Assembly: GCA_029339505.1 (NCBI GenBank)
Contig: JAQISU010000115.1
Coordinates: forward strand, 1,421,001-1,485,000
DNA: 64,000 nucleotides
Direction: 5' to 3'
Source: Unio delphinus
Taxonomy: Eukaryota > Mollusca > Bivalvia > Unionida > Unionidae
The translations under genes and the position numbers were made by a program. Below are positions 39,948 through 52,769 of the stretch, in pieces. The notes below the pieces were generated by a model. The model ran no database searches and was not told where the DNA came from. It saw nothing but the letters and a program-made list of their open reading frames with translations. Each line of letters begins with the position of its first letter. Within the stretch, counting starts at the first letter, position 1.

Positions 39948-40290
39948 ACATCTTGCTGCAATACAAACGAATAAACGTATTAGGGCGTTAGGGACCTGAG
40001 CGGGGATTAAGACTTCCTGCCTTAGCGGTTTTCGTTCTTTCAGCTGCCGTCAGTGACGTTGACAAACGGGCAAACGCCCATCTTATATGCTGGATGTACA
40101 GAGACAGGGCTTTAAGTATCCCAAGCTTTTTTACAGTATGGTTCAAATCTAAAATTTTAAAGAAGGAGGTGTCAAATGTTTAAGATTCGTCACAGCGCAG
40201 ACAACAAATACCACCTCTGTATTGTGGTGTGGGTATGATATGATTCATCGCAAAACAATAAAATTTGCATATATCAATTAATCAATCGAG

Positions 40291-40353
<63 letters not shown>

Positions 40354-40675
40354 ATAAAATAATTTAATGACACTCTAGTGACTAACCATGTAAGGTTTTG
40401 TTAGGAAGAGAAGGCTGGAATGTTCTTTCTAGTCAGTCAATCATTTTATTTGTTTAAATTAATGTTTGATTTAGATGAAAATACTTTCTAAACTCATTTA
40501 ATGAATATTAGAAAGTCAGTAGTGGTATGTGTACTAGAATACTTTTCAAGTTATTTTGACCGGTGCAAAGACATGAGTTCAATTCTATTTTCGTAGTCGT
40601 CATACCTGATAAGACAGATCGATACAAGATGCATAACTGAAATAGTTTTGGAGAAAAAAAGTACCGTGGTGCATG
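39948..40675. other. Intergenic with (GA)n microsatellite
   Basis: No gene is visible. A (GA)n tract occupies about 40293-40349. Confidence 0.6.
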
Positions 40676-42210
40676 GTCTATGCACTTATAATGTTAGTGC
40701 ATGGTCTATGTTAGTGCCTGATCTATGCTACTTATAATGTTAGTGCATTTCTATGCTACTTATAATGTTAGTGCATGGTCTACGCTACTTATAATATTAG
40801 TGCATGGTCTACGCTACTTATAATATTAGTGCATGGTCTATGCTTCTTATAATGATAGTGCATGGTCTATGCTACTTATAATATTAGTGCATGGTCTACG
40901 CTACTTATAATATTAGTGCATGGTCTATGCTACTTATAATGTTAGTGCATTTCTATGCTACTTATAATGTTAGTGCATGGTCTACGCTACTTATAATATT
41001 AGTGCATGGTCTACGCTACTTATAATATTAGTGCATGGTCTACGCTACTTATAATGTTAGTGCATGGTCTATGCTTCTTATAATGATAGTGCGTGGTCTA
41101 CGCTACTTATAATGTTAGTGCGTAGTCTATGTTAGTGAGTGGTCTATGCCTCTTATAATGTTAGTGCGTGGTCTATGTTAGTGCGTGGTCTATGCTACTT
41201 ATAATGTTAGTGCGTGGTCTGTGTTAGTGCCTGATCTATGCTACTTATAATATTAGTGCATTGTCTATGCTACTTATAATATTAGTGCATGGTCTATGCT
41301 ACTTATAATGTTATTGAATTGTCTATGCTACTTATAATATTAGTGCATGGTCTATGCTACTTATAATGTTAGTGCATGGTCTATGCTACTCATAATGTTA
41401 GTGCGTGGTCTATGCTACTTATAATGTTAGTGCGTAGTCTATGTTAGTGCGTGGTCTATGCCTCTTATAATGTTAGTGCGTGGTCTATGTTAGTGCGTGG
41501 TCTATGCTACTTATAATGTTAGTGCGTGGTCTGTGTTAGTGCCTGATCTATGCTACTTATAATGTTAGTGCATGGTCTACGCTACTTATCATGTTAGTGC
41601 ATGGTCTACGCTACTTATAATATTAGTGCATTGTCTATGCTACTTATAATGATAGTGCATGGTCTAAACTACTTATAATGTTAGTGCGTAGTCTATGTTA
41701 GTGCGTGGTCTATGCCTCTTATAATGTTAGTGCGTGGTCTGTGTTAGTGCGTGGTCTATGCTACTTATAATGTTAGTGCGTGGTCTGTGTTAGTGCCTGA
41801 TCTATGCTACTTATAATGTTAGTGCATGGTCTACGCTACATATAATGTTAGTGCATGGTCTACGCTACTTATCATGTTAGTGCATGGTCTACGCTACTTA
41901 TAATATTAGTGCATTGTCTATGCTACTTATAATATTAGTGCATTGTCTATGCTACTTATAATATTAGTGCATGGTCTACACTACTTATAATGTTAGTGCA
42001 TGGTCTATGCTTCTTATAATGATATTGCATGGTCTATGCTACTTATAATGTTAGTGCATGGTCTACGCTACTTATCATGTTAGTGCATAGTCTACGCTAC
42101 TTATAATGTTAGTGCATGGTCTATGCTACTTATAATGTTAGTGCATGGTCTACGCTATTTATAATGCTAGTGCATGGTCTATGCTACTTATAATGTTAGT
42201 GCGTGATTTC
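40676..42210 (+). repeat. 29-bp satellite, ~50 copies
   Basis: About 1.5 kb of tgttagtgcatggtctatgc followed by tacttataa, with recurring variants (gcgtgg, catttct, tacgct, shortened units gttagtgcgtggtctgt). Groups of variants recur in the same order, for example the gcgtagtctatgttagtg block three times, showing higher-order duplication. Confidence 0.97.
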
Positions 42211-43073
42211 TACTAATTGTATTGGGGTTTATGGTTCACAACAATTGTGCTTTCAAAGCATGGATGGTATTAATTGTCATGGTGTATGGTGTTACGTATA
42301 TTTGATTTAAGGCATTTATTTTTATTTTTATTGTTTGTTTGTCAGATTCAAATTTGACATTTTAAGTTTAAGATTCATTCCTTGGGTACTTTACAAATAA
42401 ACACCAGATGTTGACATCATTTCTGACCTAGCTTCAGAGTTGTAAACAAGCTTTTTTAATGATTGGTTGATTCCAAGGACATTATGGAGCTTTGTTGTAA
42501 ACATCTTTCTATTTTTAGTTTGGTCATATGGTGTGCACGAAATTTTTTTAACGTAAATTTGTTGTAAAGATTCTAGAAGATCATGTGACCCCTTCCTTGT
42601 TTACGTAAAAATAGGTATATAAATTATGTTTTGGAGCAAACTATTTAGTAGAAGTTGGGCTGTTAGAATATTAAGTTGTATTGTTTTGAGTTATTTTAAA
42701 TTACTGGAAATTATTTAAATTCGTTTGGATCAAGAGGATTTATTTTGTTATTTATCTGGAAAATAATTGTGCTCATTGAATTTCATAAGACCAGAACTGA
42801 CTTCATCCCGTGACATCGTCTTCCATCTTGGATGCTTCACTAAGATTCGAACTGGGAATTATTAGGACATTTTATTACCAGGACTTTTGCAATTTCACTA
42901 GTGGATTATATTTTGAATTATATTTGGATTAATTTTGGAATTGGTTCTTCAAACCGTAAGTTTATTTTTCTTTTCTGAAAAATATTTGTACACTCAATAA
43001 ATTGTTTATTAAGTTTTACAAGCTTGTTATTTTCACTCCTTCTATGTTACTGTTTATTCGAGCCTAAGCAAGT

Positions 43074-43138
<65 letters not shown>

Positions 43139-43361
43139 AATGTTCACAGTATTTATTTACAATATAAATTACAAGCTTAGCTACAACAATGTTGTCTTAC
43201 GTTTATGTATGACGAAAATTAACTATTAAATGCAAGACTTACTTAAGGAAGAGCAAAACAACGCATATTACGCACTTAAAAATTCAGGACTTAGTTTTTA
43301 ATATAGACTAAATCAAATGAATATGATTAGCTAAAATATAAAATGCCACTATAGTTCCTTG
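42211..43361. other. Intergenic, no gene; (TA)n at 43079-43133
   Basis: AT-rich unique-looking DNA. There is a 55-base TA microsatellite near the end. No frame or motif is convincing. Confidence 0.6.
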
Positions 43362-43363
43362 TA

Positions 43364-44615
43364 CAGTAGTCCCCCTCTTGTACGGCCCCATTGACCAGCG
43401 GCCACCATCTCCTAACGGCCAGAATTCGTTGGCACCGACGAGGTTCTGTTCAAAAGTACCCCTCACGAAAGGCCACCCGGCTAACGCAACCAGCGGCCAG
43501 CATATTTGTGAAATAATATAAAATTTACCCCTCACGAGCGGCCTCATTTTATCTTTAAATGTATCCAGAACCAATAATTAATTCAAATCTTGACGTAAGG
43601 TAAGCAATTTTGATTACCTGTATCTTAGATACACGTCTCCGAGTGTCAAGTCGTCGTTAAAAGTGTCGACTAAAGATTCATAGTATATCGTTATCTATGA
43701 AAGTCAATGTTTACAGAAATGGGCTCAAGAATGTTATGATAGAGTTAGGGGTTTAACACTTATGTTGAGTTCATCTCGTTGATGATTAAAACTAGACGTA
43801 ATTGTTATAATCATAACAAGGTCAGCATAGGCTAAAAATAGATTTTGTACATTGGCACACACAGACAACGTTAAAAAAGACAATAGGGTACCAGACAAAA
43901 ACCGGAAAAATCACGTGACCACACATATTGTGATTTCACGTGATTTTTCCGGTCTTTGTCTGGTACCCTATTGTCTTTTTTAAGGCTTCCTTTATGAAGG
44001 CTGTATTTCGTAGAATCGACACAAATTTTCTTTGCATAATTAAATCGCATACAGTCAGCAATAACCGGTTTCTGGAAAACGTATTTAATATTTTCGAAGA
44101 AAGTCGGTTATTCTACTCGACGACATCGGGGGAGGGAGGGGGTGGATGCCGAAATATTGTATGTACAAAAGACTCGTAAAAACAAGTTTATGTTGAAATA
44201 ATTTGAATAAACAAAGTAATAACCGATAAGAAGGTTATTCAGCAGTGGGAAAATGGAGCAAATGGAAAGATAATTATGTATTTACCAAGATGTAAATGAC
44301 ATTTTTGAATCCATTCGCAATTTGCATGACAACAATACCCGCTCGCATATCAAACTTACGCCAAGAAAGCAAAAATAGTAACGTATATTCAGTTGAAATA
44401 AATTTGTTATTATAACAAAAAAAAAACTTTTATTGATTAATGTTTCATTTAGACGAAGATATTTAATGTTTTGAAGTATGTAGCTTTCTTACTACGTACA
44501 TTACATATACATGTACTTCTCATAATAAATTTAGCCCCCCTCTGGAACGGCCACCCGCCTGATAAGGCCACTTTCCCGGTGCAACAGGGTTGGCCGTATA
44601 AGAGGGGGACTACTG
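43364..44615. mobile_element. Non-autonomous pogo/Tigger-like DNA transposon
   Basis: Ends are cagtagtccccctcttgtac at 43364 and its near-perfect inverse ending gggggactactg at 44615, both flanked by TA, the Tc1/mariner-pogo target duplication. cagtagtccccc is the familiar terminal sequence of pogo/Tigger elements. Subterminal regions share cggcca-rich segments. Length is 1,252 bp without a transposase frame. A smaller foldback element is nested inside. Confidence 0.8.
43871..43983. mobile_element. Foldback/MITE hairpin flanked by TTAA
   Basis: Two 48-base arms (43871-43918 and 43936-43983) are inverted copies with one mismatch around a 17-base spacer. Each arm starts or ends at TTAA and contains gacaatagggtaccagac and aatcacgtga. 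TTAA on both sides suggests a piggyBac-type target site. Confidence 0.75.
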
Positions 44616-44629
44616 TATATCTTTCTACC

Positions 44630-44995
44630 GAAGATCTAGCTGCATATTACGTGCTGTTTGTTCTATATATAATTTCAAAGGAACTTCATCGAGTTAGATC
44701 TGACTGCATATTACGTGCTGTTTGTTCTATATATAATTTCAAAGGAACTTCATCGAGTTAGATCTGACTGCATATTACGTGCTGTTTGTTCTATATATAA
44801 TTTCAAAGGAACTTCATCGAGTTAGATCTGACTGCATATTACGTGCTGTTTGTTCTATATATAATTTCAAAGGAACTTCATCGAGTTAGATCTGGCTGCA
44901 TATTACGTGCTATTTATCATTTCATAAGAAAATAATAGAGCCAGATATGGCTGCATATTTCGTGATGTTTGTTCTATATATAATTTCAAAAGATC
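44630..44995 (+). repeat. 64-bp tandem repeat, ~5 copies
   Basis: Four near-identical units (gatctgactgcatattacgt, gctgtttgttctatatataa, tttcaaaggaacttcatcga, gtta) plus diverged outer units. The array begins about 15 bases after the pogo-like element. Confidence 0.95.
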
Positions 44996-45081
44996 TTCAT
45001 ATAATAGTATGCACTATATATGTTTAATACATCATTTCACTTGAACAACGTAGACCCATAATAACCTGCACATTATGCGCC

Positions 45082-45128
<47 letters not shown>

Positions 45129-45594
45129 AATCGACAAACATAGACCTACATTTGGCAGTTTTGTTTCTGTCTAAAATAGTATTGCAATCTGACAAGGTAG
45201 ACCCATATCAAAAGGCACTGTTTTATCTATAATCCCTTTTATCGAACTGCATACGTTTCATCGGAAATAATGTCTTTAATGTATTACTTTTAAATGATAT
45301 GTATTATTGTATAAGTAAATACACATACTATTAAAAAACCAATTACAACACATCTAGAAATGGCTTCATTAACAATCATAATTGACGGTATGATCGGTAT
45401 GATTGACTATACTCAAACGTAGAAGATTCGTACAACGTGAACTAGAGTGACTACAACAAGAAAAAAAGAGATGCGGAAAATGTTTATTCCGAAAATCCAT
45501 AAGATCGAAACAAAAAGTAAAACGTCAGGTTTGATTGTCAGAATTATATCTAATTTTAACTATTCCTTAAACGACTGACATCATTCATTGGGTG
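44996..45594. other. Upstream region of the host gene with (GT)n
   Basis: A (GT)n microsatellite lies at 45088-45126, otherwise unique AT-rich sequence. Probably contains distal promoter of the gene starting near 45625. Confidence 0.5.
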
Positions 45595-45601
45595 TATAAA
45601 A
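45595..45601 (+). promoter_or_regulatory. TATA box of host gene
   Basis: tataaaagggctgc lies about 30 bases before the presumed transcription start of a short 5' exon. The strong consensus and correct spacing to a spliced leader exon support a core promoter. Confidence 0.6.
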
Positions 45602-45624
45602 GGGCTGCATGTACCAGGAATATT

Positions 45625-48600
45625 TTGTAACGCTCAATTTGGCCGCGGCTACTGACCATAAGCCTGAGCAGAAGCGGAACTTTGTAGAAGAAGGGAAAAA
45701 AAGGTAACACTAATTTTAATTAGTTGGTTTACATCTACAGTTTATGATTCATTAGTGATACATTTAATAAGTACTTGTCATAGCAGTTCAAAAGAGAAAA
45801 AGAAATACACATAAAATAATATTAGGAGTCGAGTCAAATTTGTTTACAATTTATGGATTTCAGAAATAAACAAATTAAAGAAATATGATGCACCTAATTC
45901 GAATTACCAGTTTTGTTTTTTCTGTATGTCTTCTTAAATCTAAACGTTTCACTTATTAAATGACCACAATAAAATGGAAAAAGATTATTTTAAAACTTTT
46001 TGTCATTTTGATCTTTTTTTTCTTTTTTGTCTTATTTTTTCTTGTTAAAAAAACTTAAATGTAATATGTTTGAGTAGTTGCTTATATTTGACTAACAAGG
46101 AATATACACTCCATTCTATAGACGTATGGTTTATTACATACATTTGCAATTATTTATTTTTTATTGTTTGTTGTGGGGTAGGTGGAGGTGTTAAATTAAT
46201 ATCACAATTATTTCCCTTGTATACCATATTAGTTACATAGAAAACATTTCTAAGCATGAGATTAAGACGAACATACTTATCTACAGGGTATTTATTATTG
46301 TTTTTTTATACCATATTAGTTACATACAAAACATTTCTACGTATGAGATTAAGAAGAATCTACTTCGCTACAGGGTATTTCTTTTTTTTCCATCTAAGTA
46401 GTAAGTTGTTCTCACACGTAAAAAATACAATAATATAGATAAGTCATTGGGTTTTAAATTGTAAAGGTTGCACTTATTTCACAAGTTGAAACAAAACGCA
46501 ATGTAAACAACAATTATTTCTTTTACATTGGTAATACATCTTTCCTATATGTACTGAGGGTCCAGTGAATTAAATGAAGATGTGACTTTTATTTTAATAT
46601 CGTGTTGCAAAATTGAACTCGTCATCACCCTATTCTGTGAGTAACAAATTATAATATTATATTTAAAATGGGAAAATCTACAAAAATATGAACCACTCTA
46701 CGTTAGCATAACATTCTATATTTGTGTACATTTTCAAACATCCTGTGGCAATGCACATTGTATTTACATATTTTATTATCAACGTTATTTTTTCTTTCTG
46801 TCTTATTGGTAGATGACACAAGAAATAACCGATATCGAAGAAATGGTAGAGACGTGGGCATGGGGAAGTTTCTTAAAAAGCCACGGGAAAGCAAAACTGG
46901 AAGACTACTCAATTTCTGTAAACTGGGACAAGTTAAAAACGATAGTCGATAAACCCGAGTACAACCAAATTGCTGAGGGCTATAGCCAAAACTACAGTCA
47001 GGTGGTGTACAGATCGACTTTTCTCAACAAGTATGTGTATTTACTGTTTGATTCAGCTATTTCATAGAACATTCGGATTCTGCTGTCACTTTTAGACAGC
47101 AAGAGCTGAATTTGTTTCTACCCACATTTTTTTTTCTAAAAATGAAACTGCATTTATCTGATTTCTGCATTTGTGAGTGGCTTATTGAAATCAATAGTTA
47201 AACATAATGTTTGATTAATTTTATTTCAAGAAAGACTTGCTCTAGCGAACGAGTGTGGTGTGATCCATGTCGATTCCTTTATGTTAACACGGGTTCCGAT
47301 GAACGGGATAGGTATGTAAAGCAATGGGTGAGTGGATGGAAGGTTGAATGGAAGGATGCATGCATGAGTATCAAGATTATCTATAGAACTGAATGACTGC
47401 TTAGGTGGATTTATGATAGGATGGATTTAACAAATACGTTGGGTTAGTAGATACGATTGATACACGAGTGTTAGTAATGTAATGTATTAGCTTCCGTCGT
47501 CCGGCAGCAATTCGTGTTTTAACTTCTAAAAATCTACTAGACCAGTTGCAACCAATCAAGGCAAGAAGAATTATTGCATGAGAGCATTTCAAATTCATAC
47601 AAATGATTCCGATCCGTCATCAAATATATCTTCAGTTACAAGAAGTTATTTTCTGCACATTAATATACATAAATCGTGATGAAATAACGTCTTTCAGTTT
47701 CGAACAAATTGAAACCTTTAATTATGGTTGATATTACTAAAAAGATAGGAATTACCTTAAACTGCTACGTCTCAAAAATTGTTTAACACAATATGACCAA
47801 ATTCAAAGATAACAAAAAATTACCCTGGCGCAACGGCATTCAAACTTTTGTACAAATGATGCCAATCAAATAATATGGCAAGCATTATAAAGAATGACCT
47901 CTTCGAAATATCACAATAGTTTATAAAACTATAGCGATCAAGTGTAATAAACTTTCAAATTTGAACACATAATCTCAATCTGACATCAAATTTGGCCGCC
48001 GTTACAAAAATAGACAAACACTCTACTCAAAATACACTCGACAGAATTCGACCAAATATGATAGAAATCATCATGACATGACGTGATTAAAGTTTTATTA
48101 ATAAGTGATGCCAGAATTAATAAGTGATAACATAATTAATAAGTGATGCCAGAATTAATAAGTGATGTCAGCTGCTGTTATTAAAATGTATGAAAACTTC
48201 GTTGCATAGAATTTGAATAAATTTAACAGAAACACTCTGGTATCATCATGGGCTTAAAACTTCGTATCGATCATGCCTATTCAATCTGAAGTACAGTAAC
48301 CGTTACTAGAAAAAATTAATCTTATAATTTCACAAAAAAAACTTTTCAAGAAAATTTAATCAAAATACGACAGTAAGCATCATACCCTGTAATTCACATT
48401 ATACAAATCATGTAAATCCGTTTATTTTATATATATGCCATACTAAAATAGGAGAAACATCAAAACAACTTTATCCAATAGAACTTCAAAACAGAAGCTG
48501 CTCCAACAATGGCAGAAAACATCGTGCATAAAAGTCTCTCACTTTTATATGAATTATCATGATGTAACATACAAGTGTTATGAAGATAGTATAAAAATAG

Positions 48601-48767
48601 AAACTTTAAAAACATTCTCTTTATAAAATATGCAATCAATATAACAGAAGCAGAACTTAAAATAGTAAGCATTTTAATGACACAGATTTCTTGTTGATTT
48701 TTCTTGCTATTGGCTTTTAGCAGATATCAGATAATTGTGCTAGCGTAGGCAGATACGGGCGTCTAAT

Positions 48768-48815
<48 letters not shown>

Positions 48816-49252
48816 CAAGAACGATATTAATGAGTAGAAAATATGGATCACGATGATGATGACAAAGACGATATTAAATAGAAGAAAATGATGTTCACGA
48901 TGATGATGATAAGAACGATATTAAAGAGAAGAACATGATGATCAGGATAATTATGACAAGAACGATACTGATGAGAAGAAATGATGATCACGACGATAAT
49001 GAGAAGGTTAATATTAATGCGAAGAAAATGATGATCATGATGATGATGATGACAAAAACGAAATTAAATAGAAGAAAATGATGATCACGATGATAATGAC
49101 AAGGACGATATTAAAAAGAAGAAAATGATGATCACGATGATGATGACAAGTATGATATTAAAGAGAAGAAAATGATGATCATGTTTATGATAGTGGATAT
49201 GACAATGATGGTGACGATGGTATAATTCAAGAAGAGGATGAGGTCAATTGTA

Positions 49253-49303
<51 letters not shown>

Positions 49304-52300
49304 GGGCTAATATTTATTGCAGCCTCAATACGGAACAGCAACACTCGTTTAACATTGAAAGAACAACAACAGCTGTAGCTACAACTTCCATTACGAAGGG
49401 ATACACGATGGGGGTCAGTCTTGGCTTGTCTCTTTCTGTTCCCGGTGATGTGGTGAGTGCCACAGTTGGCTTTGGCTACGAAACACACGTGGACAATGTT
49501 GATGAATCTACGGAGGAAAAATCCATGACGTGGTACGTATGGCTACATCCTATTAATTGATTTAATTGTACATATATATATTATACCTAGTTGACATGTA
49601 GATGAAAAGGAAAAATCTACATTTACTTTCTTATATATCATGTTTCACCGCTCCGGTGGTCTAGTGGTTAGAGCGTCCGCCCCGGAAGCGGTAGGTCGTC
49701 GGTTCGATCCCCGGCCGAGTCATACCAAAGACTTACAAAAAATGGTACTAACAGCTGCCTCGCTTGACGCTCAGAATTAAGAGGTTAGTGTTAGGACTGG
49801 TCGGCCTGGTGTCAGGATAACGTGACTGGGTGAGACATCATGCTACATGTCTGCGGCATGATGTCTCAGTGCTAGACATCACTATAAACTGCCTCACTGC
49901 AGACATCGTAGCGATATGACTGAAAAATTGTTAAAGCTACGTTAAAAATCCTAATCAAATATCATGTTTCTATTGTAGATGAAAAAGAAAAATCTCCATT
50001 TACGTTCTTCACGGTACGAACGATAAACAACGATAAACAATACCAGCAAGCACCATCGACCGACAGTTCATCATCTGCGTATTTGTTTGGTTGATGGACA
50101 TCATTTTAATCTATGTTTAATCCTGAAGGAGGTCACCCTGACCTATCTATGATTGATCCTTGTGGAGGTTACAGTTATCAGTTTATATTTAATCCTAGTT
50201 AGGTTAATGTTAAATATGACCAATGCTATTGGAATTCATTTATCTGATTTTAGCTGATGGAAGTCATTGTTATATTTCTATCTGTGATCTGGATCAAGGT
50301 AATCAACATTAACTATAAGCAACATAAGTGTCTTTTTTCTCCTAGGGGATTGTTTACTTGAATTTGCATCTTTGGAAAGAACGTAGAGAATAATGGAAAG
50401 TAAAGGATTTAAAATAAATGAAAGTATAGAAACTAAATGAGTTCAAGGTGGTTATGATTAACAATTAAGTGTCTGACCATATTCCTCTGAAGAAATTGAA
50501 ACACATTTTTCATCCGAACCAAAAGCGATCAGACGTTGGGAAAGCGTACTGCGAAGATAAAGAAAACTGACGAGATATATTGAACTGTTGTAAATTCAAA
50601 ACAAATGTAGAAGGATAAAGTAGGGTCATCATTACCATTAATTGCAAAGAGTTTATTTTAAAAGCTTTATTAATTCGGCCCGACATTTTATAAACCATCG
50701 GCCATGCCCATACAGATCTGTCTTACATCATGGTCCCAAAATAGTCAGTGTTATTTAAAAGAAGATATTAAAGGTAAACTACTCCATTATCCGATTAGAA
50801 ATACGTTTGACATGAATTATTTCCCCTAGTTAGCCACATGAAAATGGTTGGTTATTTAACGTGCTATTTTCTCTGAACAATACAGAAAAATGGAAGGCTC
50901 CAGTTACTGGAAACTTTATTGCTGTACACTGGCTATAGCACAATCGTCATAGTTATTTATTTATTTATCTAAGCTATTATTGTCATTTCGATTGTCTTTA
51001 TGGCTTAATTGATCACATTGATTACATTCCATTTTATAGCTTTCCCCTTACTTTTAAGCTCCATATTTACTTTGTGTTTGCAATTTTAAAAACAAATTGA
51101 ACATCGGCCATACTTAGGGTCAGACAGCTTTTTCAATGTTAGCTACTTTGTTTTTGTCATACTTAAGGTCAGTCAGCTTTTTTAATATTAGTTACTTTGT
51201 TTTTGCATTTTTAAAACCAAATTGAACATCGGCCATACTAAAGGTCAGACAGCTTTTTTAATATTAGTTACTTTGTTTTTGTCATACTTAAGGTCAGACA
51301 GCTTTTGTAATATTAGTTACTTTGTTTTTGCAATGTTTAAAACAAATTGAACATCGGCCATTCTTAAGGTCAGTCAGCTTTTTTAATATTAGTTACTTTG
51401 TTTTTGCAATGTTAAAAACACATTTTACATCTGCCATACTTAGGGTCAGACAGCTTTTTAATATTAGGTTTCAATTGTTCTTGTGATGTTACCCTCCGTC
51501 AATAAAACAGTTACGGATTGGCAGTCAAAATACTCAGGGGTCCTTTACCCTAAAGATTTTAGTGTGAAGCGCAACCAGACCTTTTCCTTAAGTTTTCTAT
51601 AAATTAGATGGTTACAATTATGCGTTAGAAACCTTTAAAACACAGGAGCTTTAAGAGGTTTCGCACTTGGGTCTAACCAACTTGGGTCTATTTCACATAC
51701 ATCTTGCCTGCCTGTTTATCCACACACAGACTTACGATATTTCTATATCCGACTCCAATACAAAGCACACACAGACTTACGATATTTCTATATCCGACTC
51801 CAATACAAAGCACACACAGACTTACGATATTTCTATATCCGACTCCAATACAAAGCACACACAGACTTACAATATTTCTATATCCGACTCCAATACAAAG
51901 CACACACAGACTTATATCCGACTCCAATACAAAGCACACACAGACTTACGATATTTCTATATCCGACTCCAATACAAAGATTAGTCTGAACAGTTTGAGT
52001 ATAACAGACAAAGCTGAAGCCAGTTAATGAATTCATATGTTCCTTTCTTTTTGTCTAGGTCTTCGCAGGGGACAGTAAGCGTACCTTCAGGAAAGAAAGT
52101 AGCAGTTGAAATGGAAGTCACCGAGGACAAATTAAACTTCAGTTTCAAAACCAAGGTCAAGATGATGGGAAAAGTTGTCGCTACCATTGAAACTCAGAAA
52201 GAAAACGAAATTGCCATGGTCGTGGAGGGAAACATAGCAGATATAGTGAGAGGAGATAAATCAGCAAAGGGCGCAACAATTATGGGCAGAACAGTAGTGT

Positions 52301-52371
52301 GGGAAATAGAGGGGCTTTCCACTTTCAGGTTCGGTGTGCAGCAAAACACCAAGGTTAAGGAGGAAAAATGA
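45625..52371 (+). CDS. Host gene: aerolysin/ETX-MTX2-like pore-forming protein, 4 exons
   Basis: Inferred exons: 5'UTR about 45625-45703 (donor gtaaca); coding 46813-47030 (starts with ATG right after the acceptor tag); 49323-49532 (acceptor gcag, donor gtacgt); 52059-52371 (acceptor ctag, ends TGA). Coding lengths 218+210+313 give 741 bases, 246 residues, with consistent split codons at both junctions. The second coding exon has the Ser/Thr-alternating, amphipathic strand pattern (SITKGYTMGVSLGLSLSV) and the third has SVPSGKKVAVEMEV, typical of the membrane-inserting hairpin and neighbouring strands of aerolysin-type beta-pore-formers. No signal peptide is seen. Such proteins act in defence or venom in invertebrates; this one's role is unknown. 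The family call is by pattern only. Confidence 0.65.
49647..49958 (+). mobile_element. tRNA-derived SINE in the last intron
   Basis: The head resembles a tRNA: box A-like tggtctagtggttagagcg and box B ggttcgatccc, preceded by gctccggtgg. A 240-base body with gctgcctcgcttgacgctca and gtcaggataacgtgactggg follows and ends gttaaagctacgttaaaaat. It is flanked by the 12-base direct repeat atatcatgtttc (49635-49646 and 49959-49970). The Pol III promoter boxes and target duplication identify a SINE; the family name is not assigned. Confidence 0.85.
51105..51465 (+). repeat. Intronic imperfect tandem repeat
   Basis: Recurring gccatacttaaggtcagaca, gctttttaatattagttact, ttgtttttgca and aaattgaacatcg, in alternating short and long units. 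Lies in intron 3 of the host gene. Confidence 0.85.
51716..51980 (+). repeat. 45-bp tandem repeat, ~6 copies
   Basis: Units read cacacacagacttacgatat, ttctatatccgactccaata, caaag. One copy has lost the middle. The period is divisible by three, so open frames appear on both strands but have no gene-like features. Confidence 0.95.
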
Positions 52372-52494
52372 CTCGGAATACAGGCACGAGCTCCTTTATA
52401 ATCAGTGCTTTTACCTTATTTGACTGATCTTACTGCTATCTGTTTTCAGAATAACTAACATGTTATGTATCATCTAACAGGAACTGAACCAAGT

Positions 52495-52765
52495 TTATAT
52501 ACATGTTGATGATCTAATCCAAGACTTATATACGACATGTTGATGATCTCATCCAAGACTTATATACGACATGTTGATGATCTAATCCAAGCTTATATAC
52601 GACATGTTTGATGATCTAATCCAAGATTATATACGACATGTTAATGATGTAAGCCAAGCTTATATACGACATGTTGATGATCTAATCCAAGCTTATATAC
52701 GACATGTTGATGATGTAAGCCAAGCTTATATACGACATGTTGATGATCTAATCCAAGTCTTATAT
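52495..52765 (+). repeat. 33-bp tandem repeat, ~8 copies
   Basis: Units of gttgatgatctaatccaagc plus ttatatacgacat, 120 bases downstream of the host gene's stop codon, so probably within its 3' untranslated region. Confidence 0.93.
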
Positions 52766-52769
52766 ACAT

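Noticed and set aside
40676..42210. Regularly spaced ~29-bp repeats resembling a CRISPR array
   Set aside because: The repeats are directly adjacent with no unique spacers, units vary, and the setting is eukaryotic. It is a satellite.
49650..49722. A functional tRNA gene
   Set aside because: Box A and B are present, but the sequence continues into a SINE body with target duplication, and the stems pair imperfectly.
51667..52027. Overlapping plus- and minus-strand repeat-containing ORFs
   Set aside because: Produced by the 45-bp tandem repeat, whose period is a multiple of three. They lie in an intron.
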